From contig JAJECS010000024.1 of the NCBI GenBank assembly GCA_022821905.1, positions 1 through 64,000 on the forward strand: a stretch of 64,000 nucleotides of DNA, given 5' to 3'. Positions 59,859-64,000 of the stretch are shown here, one piece after another. Each line of letters begins with the position of its first letter. Positions within the stretch are counted from its first letter, which is position 1. The position numbers and the translations under genes are program-made. The notes below the pieces were generated by a model. It was not told where the DNA came from. It ran no database searches and saw nothing but the letters and a program-made list of their open reading frames with translations. Source of the stretch: Chloroflexota bacterium. GTDB lineage: Bacteria; Chloroflexota; UBA11872.

Positions 59859-60426
59859 TGCGTTCCGGTGCCGGCTCGAAGCCCGGATTGGCGCCGTGCA
59901 GCACGCCAAAGCTGCCCACCGGCCAATACACCAGCCAGACCTTCCCGACAATCGCGGCCTCCGGCACGATGCGGAAGCGTCGCGAATCGATGCTTTGCCC
60001 TCGATTGTCGCCGAGCACGTAGTACCCCTGCTCGGGAACGACCACGCTGCGATCCATCCCGGGTGCGGTGACGCCGGCGAAGTACGAGTCTTCATCCAGG
60101 CGACGCCCATCCACGTATACGCCGCCGTCGTGGAATTCGATCGTCTCATTGGGCAGCCCGACGATTCGCTTCACCAGGTCTTCCTCGGGGTTGGCTGGAG
60201 ATCGAAACACGACCACGTCGCCGCGGTCGGGCTTCGCGGCGACGTATGCCAGCTTGTTCACAAGGAGGAATTCCCCGTTCTCAAGCACAGGCACCATGCT
60301 GCCGCCGTCCACGCGAAAGTTCTGCACCACCATCCGCGTGCCGAAGAAAATGAGCAATGCCAGGAGCACGGTTTCCGTGATCTCGAGCAGGACATTGCTA
60401 TTGCGCCGCAGCACCGCCGGAGCCAT
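59836..60426 (-). CDS. lepB: signal peptidase I
   Basis: A 196-residue membrane serine protease that removes signal peptides from exported proteins. One membrane helix (about 14-33) precedes the catalytic domain. The nucleophile S43 lies in VDGGSMVPVLENGE and the general-base K86 in EDLVKRIVGLPNE. The box YYVLGDNRGQSIDSR is also present. One helix and no insert is the Gram-positive/minimal form. The start ATG 60426 removes an arginine-rich upstream reading that overlaps rluD. Confidence 0.94.
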   Translation of the reverse strand: MAPAVLRRNSNVLLEITETVLLALLIFFGTRMVVQNFRVDGGSMVPVLENGEFLLVNKLAYVAAKPDRGDVVVFRSPANPEEDLVKRIVGLPNETIEFHDGGVYVDGRRLDEDSYFAGVTAPGMDRSVVVPEQGYYVLGDNRGQSIDSRRFRIVPEAAIVGKVWLVYWPVGSFGVLHGANPGFEPAPERISLLPAA

Positions 60427-60520
60427 TCCCCATGAGACGGACGGCCCGAACCGGGCGCGCCCGGCACGAGTATAGGCAGCGGCCACGCGGCGGCGCGGAT
60501 GTGACGGGCCATTTACGACC

Positions 60521-61456
60521 GTGAGCGCGGTCTCGCAACGCTTCGTCGTCTCTGACTCCGCCACCGGACGACGGCTGGACCGCTTTGTGGCCGATGCCGC
60601 CCCTGAGTTGAGCCGCTCGCGCGCGGCCCGGCTGATCCGGGCCGCGCGAATTCTGGTCAATGACGAGCCCCAGGATCCCGACTATCGCGTGTCTGCCGGC
60701 GACCGCGTTGTGGTCGCCATGGATGAAGCGGAAAGCCCGCTGGCGCCCGATTCCAGCCCCTTGGCTGTGCTGCTCGAGACGCCGGGTCTCGTCGTCGTGG
60801 ACAAGCCTCCGGGGATGGTCATGCACCCGGGAGCGGGTGATGAGCCGGCGACGCTTGCCCATCGGCTCGTCGCCCACTATCCCGAGGTAGCCGACATCGG
60901 CCATCCGCGCCGTCCGGGCATCGTGCACCGCCTGGATCGCGACACCTCGGGCGTCGTCCTCATTGCGCGGACGGCAGCGGCCTACCTCTCGCTGCAGCGG
61001 GCGTTCGAGCGCCGCGAAGTCCGCAAGCGTTACCTGGCCGGGGTACACGGCCGCCCAACCGTCGCAACCGCCGAGATCGATGCCCCCATCGGCCGTCACC
61101 CGACCCGACGCACCCACATGGCCGTCACCCGGTCAGGCCGCGCGGCCCAGACCTCCTATACGGTGCATGCGGCAAGCGCGAGCGCCGCGCTGCTCGACGT
61201 GCGCCCGCGGACCGGGCGCACGCACCAAATCCGCGTGCACCTGGCGTCCATCGGCCACCCGGTGGTGGGCGATCCGCGCTATGGGCCACAGCCGCCATTG
61301 GCCTCGCGTCAGCTGCTCCACGCGTGGACGCTTGAATTCACCGCTCCGGGCGGCGACCGCTGGCAGGTATCAGCCGCTCCACCGGCCGACATGCGGCGCG
61401 AGCTGCGCGACCTCAAGCTCGATCTGCCGGCCACGCCGCCCACGCAGAAGCTATGA
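60521..61456 (+). CDS. rluD: ribosomal large-subunit pseudouridine synthase, RluD/RluA family
   Basis: Converts specific uridines of 23S rRNA to pseudouridine. The 311 residues have an N-terminal S4 RNA-binding domain (about 17-75: RRLDRFVADAAPELSRSRAARLIRAARILVN) and a catalytic domain with the Asp in GIVHRLDRDTSGVVLIAR, ERREVRKRYLA and the C-terminal PRTGRTHQIRVHLASIGHPVVGDPRYG. Start GTG 60521. The presence of S4 favours RluD over RluA or RluC. Divergent from lepB. Confidence 0.94.
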   Translation: MSAVSQRFVVSDSATGRRLDRFVADAAPELSRSRAARLIRAARILVNDEPQDPDYRVSAGDRVVVAMDEAESPLAPDSSPLAVLLETPGLVVVDKPPGMVMHPGAGDEPATLAHRLVAHYPEVADIGHPRRPGIVHRLDRDTSGVVLIARTAAAYLSLQRAFERREVRKRYLAGVHGRPTVATAEIDAPIGRHPTRRTHMAVTRSGRAAQTSYTVHAASASAALLDVRPRTGRTHQIRVHLASIGHPVVGDPRYGPQPPLASRQLLHAWTLEFTAPGGDRWQVSAAPPADMRRELRDLKLDLPATPPTQKL

Positions 61457-61477
61457 CCGCAGGACGCGCGTCTCCGT

Positions 61478-62308
61478 CTAGACGCTCACCGCCGGTTCGG
61501 CGCCGGCCGGGCCGTCGACCTCCTCCGGCTCATCATCCTCAGGCGCCGCCACGCGGGCCAGCACCACGCCGATCTCATAGAGGGCGTAGACCGGCACGGC
61601 TACCGATAGCTGGGTGAAGGGGTCGGGCGTGGGCGTGATGACCGCAGCCAGGATCACGATCGCGACTATGGCGTAGCGGCGGTACTTGCCGAGGGTGCTG
61701 GCCTTCACGACGCCGATCTTTGCCAACGCGAAGATGAAGAATGGCGTTTCGAATGCAATGCCAACCGCCAGCAGAATTCGCAGGACGAACGTGACCCAGG
61801 TCGCGACGGTGAACTCCGTCGCAATCGATCTTGGCGCGAAACCCGCCAGGAACCCAACCGTGAAGCGCAAGACTACGAACCACGCGAACGCCGCCCCGAT
61901 GAGGAACGCCACCGCGATCGCCGGAATGCTCAAATACAGCCAGCGCTTTTCATGCTCGTAGAGACCCGGCGCCACGTACGCCAGAACCTGATACAGCACG
62001 ATCGGACTGGCAATGCCCAACCCGGCGATGATTGAAATCATGAAGAACGTGAACAGGGTTTCCGTGGGGGAAATCTGCTGCAAGATGGCCCCGCGCGGCA
62101 GCGGATACTGCACGACCTCGAAGACGAAATCCTTGAACGGCCACACGATCAGGCTCGCCACAATGACGGCCAGCACGGCAATGGTGAGTCGGGTGCGCAG
62201 CTCCTGGAGGTGCTCGCGCAGCGTCATCACGCCGCCGAGATCCTCCTGCGAGTCCTGCGACTCGTCCTCGGGCCCCTGCGGGGGTTCGGCCGGTCGGTCC
62301 GCGTCCAT
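61478..62308 (-). CDS. tatC: Sec-independent translocase TatC
   Basis: A 276-residue six-helix membrane receptor for twin-arginine signal peptides. An acidic N-terminus precedes MTLREHLQELRTRL, the conserved cytoplasmic start with Glu in HLQEL. SPTETLFTFF, VLYQVLAYVAPGLYEHEKR and FETPFFIFALAKIGVV are diagnostic. ATG 62308 is preferred to an upstream TTG. It fits the Tat-like signals seen on exported proteins in this window. tatA is not adjacent. It lies 15 bases after nusB. Confidence 0.95.
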   Translation of the reverse strand: MDADRPAEPPQGPEDESQDSQEDLGGVMTLREHLQELRTRLTIAVLAVIVASLIVWPFKDFVFEVVQYPLPRGAILQQISPTETLFTFFMISIIAGLGIASPIVLYQVLAYVAPGLYEHEKRWLYLSIPAIAVAFLIGAAFAWFVVLRFTVGFLAGFAPRSIATEFTVATWVTFVLRILLAVGIAFETPFFIFALAKIGVVKASTLGKYRRYAIVAIVILAAVITPTPDPFTQLSVAVPVYALYEIGVVLARVAAPEDDEPEEVDGPAGAEPAVSV

Positions 62309-62323
62309 AGCCAAGCCTACTGC

Positions 62324-62755
62324 CTACGAGGCCGGTGAGTCGGTCTGGCGCCGCACGTGCGTGCCCAACGCCCCATTGACGAGACGCCGCCCGCCCTCCG
62401 TGCAGTACTGCTTCGCAAGCTCAACCGCCTCGTTGATCGCCACCGCCGGCGGCACGCGACCGGAGTCGATCTCGGCAATGCCGATTCGCAAGATAGCCAC
62501 CTCGAGCTGGGACATCTGCGCGATGGGCCACGCGGGGGCCAACTCGCTGATTGTCGCATCCAGGTCCCCCAAACGCGTGGCGACTTCCTCGATTAGGGTC
62601 GCGGTATAGGCCCGCGCTTCGGCCGCCAGCCCCAACTCGTGCTGTCGCGACGCGAAGAGGTCCTGGGGATCACCGCCGCGAATCGACGCCTCGAACAGCA
62701 GGCGCATGGCGGCTTCGCGGGCGGCGCGTCGGTCGCGGCGCGGGCGTGCAGCCAC
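62324..62755 (-). CDS. nusB: transcription antitermination factor NusB
   Basis: A 143-residue all-helical RNA-binding factor for rRNA antitermination with NusE. RRAAREAAMRLLFEASIRGG is the conserved first helix, followed by EVATRLGDLDATISELAPAWPIAQMSQLEVAILRIGIAEI and the C-terminal PPAVAINEAVELAKQYCTEGGRRLVNGALG (conserved EAVELAK and FVNG-like region). GTG 62755 lies two bases after the accC stop and gives the family length. It is the middle gene of accC-nusB-tatC. Confidence 0.93.
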   Translation of the reverse strand: MAARPRRDRRAAREAAMRLLFEASIRGGDPQDLFASRQHELGLAAEARAYTATLIEEVATRLGDLDATISELAPAWPIAQMSQLEVAILRIGIAEIDSGRVPPAVAINEAVELAKQYCTEGGRRLVNGALGTHVRRQTDSPAS

Positions 62756-62757
62756 CG

Positions 62758-64000
62758 CTAGGCCGTGACGCCGGCCACCCGCTCGTGCAGGGCTTCGACA
62801 TATCCCACGTCGTAGGTGCCTTTGGCGAACTGCGCGTCGTCCAGCACCGTTTGGTGAAAGGCCAGGTTGGTGGCTGGGCCTTCGATCAGCGTCTCGCCCA
62901 TGGCGCGACGCGCCCGATCCACCGCCTCGGCGCGAGTCTCGCCCCACACGATGAGCTTCGCCAGCAGCGAATCGTAAAACGGCGGCACGTCATAGCCGGC
63001 GTACACGTGCGTATCCACGCGCACCCCGTAGCCACCCGGAAGGTGCAGCCGCGCGATCCGCCCGGAATCCGGCCGAAAGTCGCGCGTCGGATCTTCGGCG
63101 GTCAACCGGAACTCGATCGCATGGCCGTTCCGGGCCACGTCCTCCTGGCATAGGCCGAGCGTGTCACCCCCGGCAATACTGAGCTGTGCGGCAACCACAT
63201 CGAGACCGGTGATCGCTTCGGTGATGGGGTGCTCCACCTGAATGCGCGCATTGGCTTCCATGAAATAGAAGTCGCCGCTCGCGTCGACCAGGAATTCGAC
63301 GGTGCCCGCGCTGCGATAGTGGAGCTCCTCCATCAGCCGCACCGCCGCCTGCGTGATGTCATCGCTCAGGCCATGCGGCAGATTGGGCGCCGGGGCCTCC
63401 TCGATCAGCTTCTGATAGCGGCGCTGAATCGAGCACTCACGATGCCACGCGTGCAGCACGGTTTTTCCGTCGCCGATTACCTGTACCTCGACGTGACGGG
63501 GCGACTCGATCAGCTTCTCGACGTAGAGGTCGCCGCTGCCGAAGGAGGCGCGCGCTTCGGCCTGCGCCAGTGAAAACAGCCCGGTCAGCTCGTCGGGATC
63601 GGCAACCGGTCGAATACCGCGCCCCCCGCCGCCGGCCGCCGCCTTGAGCACAACCGGGAACCCAATCTCGCGCGCGATTTCGCGCGCATGGGTGGCGTCG
63701 CGCACCGGCTCCTCGGACCCAGGAACGACCGGCAGGCCCGCCGCCACGGCCGCTGCCCGAGCCTGAACCTTGTCGCCCAACGCTCGAATGGTGTCGGGGT
63801 CCGGTCCCACGAACGTCAGGTCGTAGCGGGCGCACACCTCGGCGAAGTAGGCATTCTCGGCCAGGAATCCGGCGCCGGGGTGCACCGCGTCCGCACCCGT
63901 ATTGAGCGCCGCGCCGATGATATTGGGGACGTTCAGATAGCTTGCGCTCGAGGCCGCGGGCCCGATGCACACCGTTTCATCCGCAATCCGCACCGGAAGA
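62758..64000 (-). CDS. accC: biotin carboxylase of acetyl-CoA carboxylase (5' end beyond the window)
   Basis: Carboxylates the biotin on AccB with ATP and bicarbonate. The window cuts off the first roughly 30-40 residues. Visible are RIADETVCIGPA (bicarbonate/biotin site side), an HPGAGFLAEN version of the usual HPGYGFLSEN, the ATP-grasp glycine loop KAAAGGGGRGIR, WHRECSIQRRYQKLIEEAP, FMEANARIQVEHPITE with the metal-binding residues, and the C-terminal domain with FYDSLLAKLIVWGETR. The GYGF-to-GAGF and FLS-to-FLA changes are mild. Its carrier gene accB is at 55.1 kb on the same strand, not adjacent. Confidence 0.95.
   Translation of the reverse strand, partial: LPVRIADETVCIGPAASSASYLNVPNIIGAALNTGADAVHPGAGFLAENAYFAEVCARYDLTFVGPDPDTIRALGDKVQARAAAVAAGLPVVPGSEEPVRDATHAREIAREIGFPVVLKAAAGGGGRGIRPVADPDELTGLFSLAQAEARASFGSGDLYVEKLIESPRHVEVQVIGDGKTVLHAWHRECSIQRRYQKLIEEAPAPNLPHGLSDDITQAAVRLMEELHYRSAGTVEFLVDASGDFYFMEANARIQVEHPITEAITGLDVVAAQLSIAGGDTLGLCQEDVARNGHAIEFRLTAEDPTRDFRPDSGRIARLHLPGGYGVRVDTHVYAGYDVPPFYDSLLAKLIVWGETRAEAVDRARRAMGETLIEGPATNLAFHQTVLDDAQFAKGTYDVGYVEALHERVAGVTA

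Noticed and set aside
61468-61485. Small inverted repeat GCGTCT/AGACGC between rluD and tatC as terminator
   Set aside because: Only 6-bp arms, overlapping the tatC stop, and no T-run on either strand.

Overview
The window is GC-rich, tightly packed bacterial chromosome: about 53 protein genes and one tRNA in 64 kb. No gene-free stretch exceeds 300 bases, and I found no rRNA, CRISPR array, prophage or insertion sequence. The gene set suggests an uncultured Gram-positive-type or monoderm-like lineage: CdaA/YbbR (c-di-AMP), Rex, SpoIID, DUF3048 and LysM proteins, frequent Tat-type signals, and no outer-membrane genes. The combination of a Rex-linked nuo operon, YfhO, orphan HyuA proteins and GTG-rich starts most resembles Chloroflexota, but that assignment is inference from gene content, not from a phylogenetic marker.

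Layout. 0.1-7 kb: small membrane protein and cysteine desulfurase (minus); Tat-exported SpoIID protein, ornithine carbamoyltransferase, diadenylate cyclase CdaA and its YbbR partner (plus). 6.9-11.6 kb (minus): ANTAR response regulator, YfhO-type membrane protein and family 4 glycosyltransferase, a likely cell-surface glycosylation operon. 11.8-22 kb (mainly plus): dnaN, gamma-glutamyltransferase-like protein, membrane spermidine-synthase-like protein, DUF3048 lipoprotein, hydroxyacid dehydrogenase, RNase J-like protein, degenerate cyclase-fold protein, and a convergent LysM protein. 22.2-31.4 kb: tRNA-His (minus), then guaB with a structured T-box-like leader, a HyuA-family protein, greA, lysS, serS, a cysteine synthase and a TIM-barrel protein. 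31.4-39.9 kb (minus): ABC exporter pair, a second HyuA protein, and two tandem GH42-like glycosidase paralogues that both lack the usual acid/base glutamate.

40.0-52.7 kb (plus): the redox repressor rex followed by nuoA-C-D-G-H-I-J-K-L-M-N, most joints overlapping or only a few bases apart. A candidate Rex operator sits between rex and nuoA, implying NADH/NAD control of complex I. nuoB, nuoE and nuoF are absent from the operon and must lie elsewhere or be replaced. 52.7-64 kb: class III aminotransferase; a lipid-synthesis block (fabF, accB, bioY, acpP on minus, fabH divergent); class I aminotransferase; HIT protein; lepB; rluD; and a minus-strand accC (cut by the window end)-nusB-tatC run.

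The observations most worth a second look are the guaB leader, the paired GH42-like proteins with altered active site, the partial nuo operon with its Rex site, the lysS gene whose coding signal extends upstream of any canonical start, and the cyclase-fold protein that lost its metal ligands.
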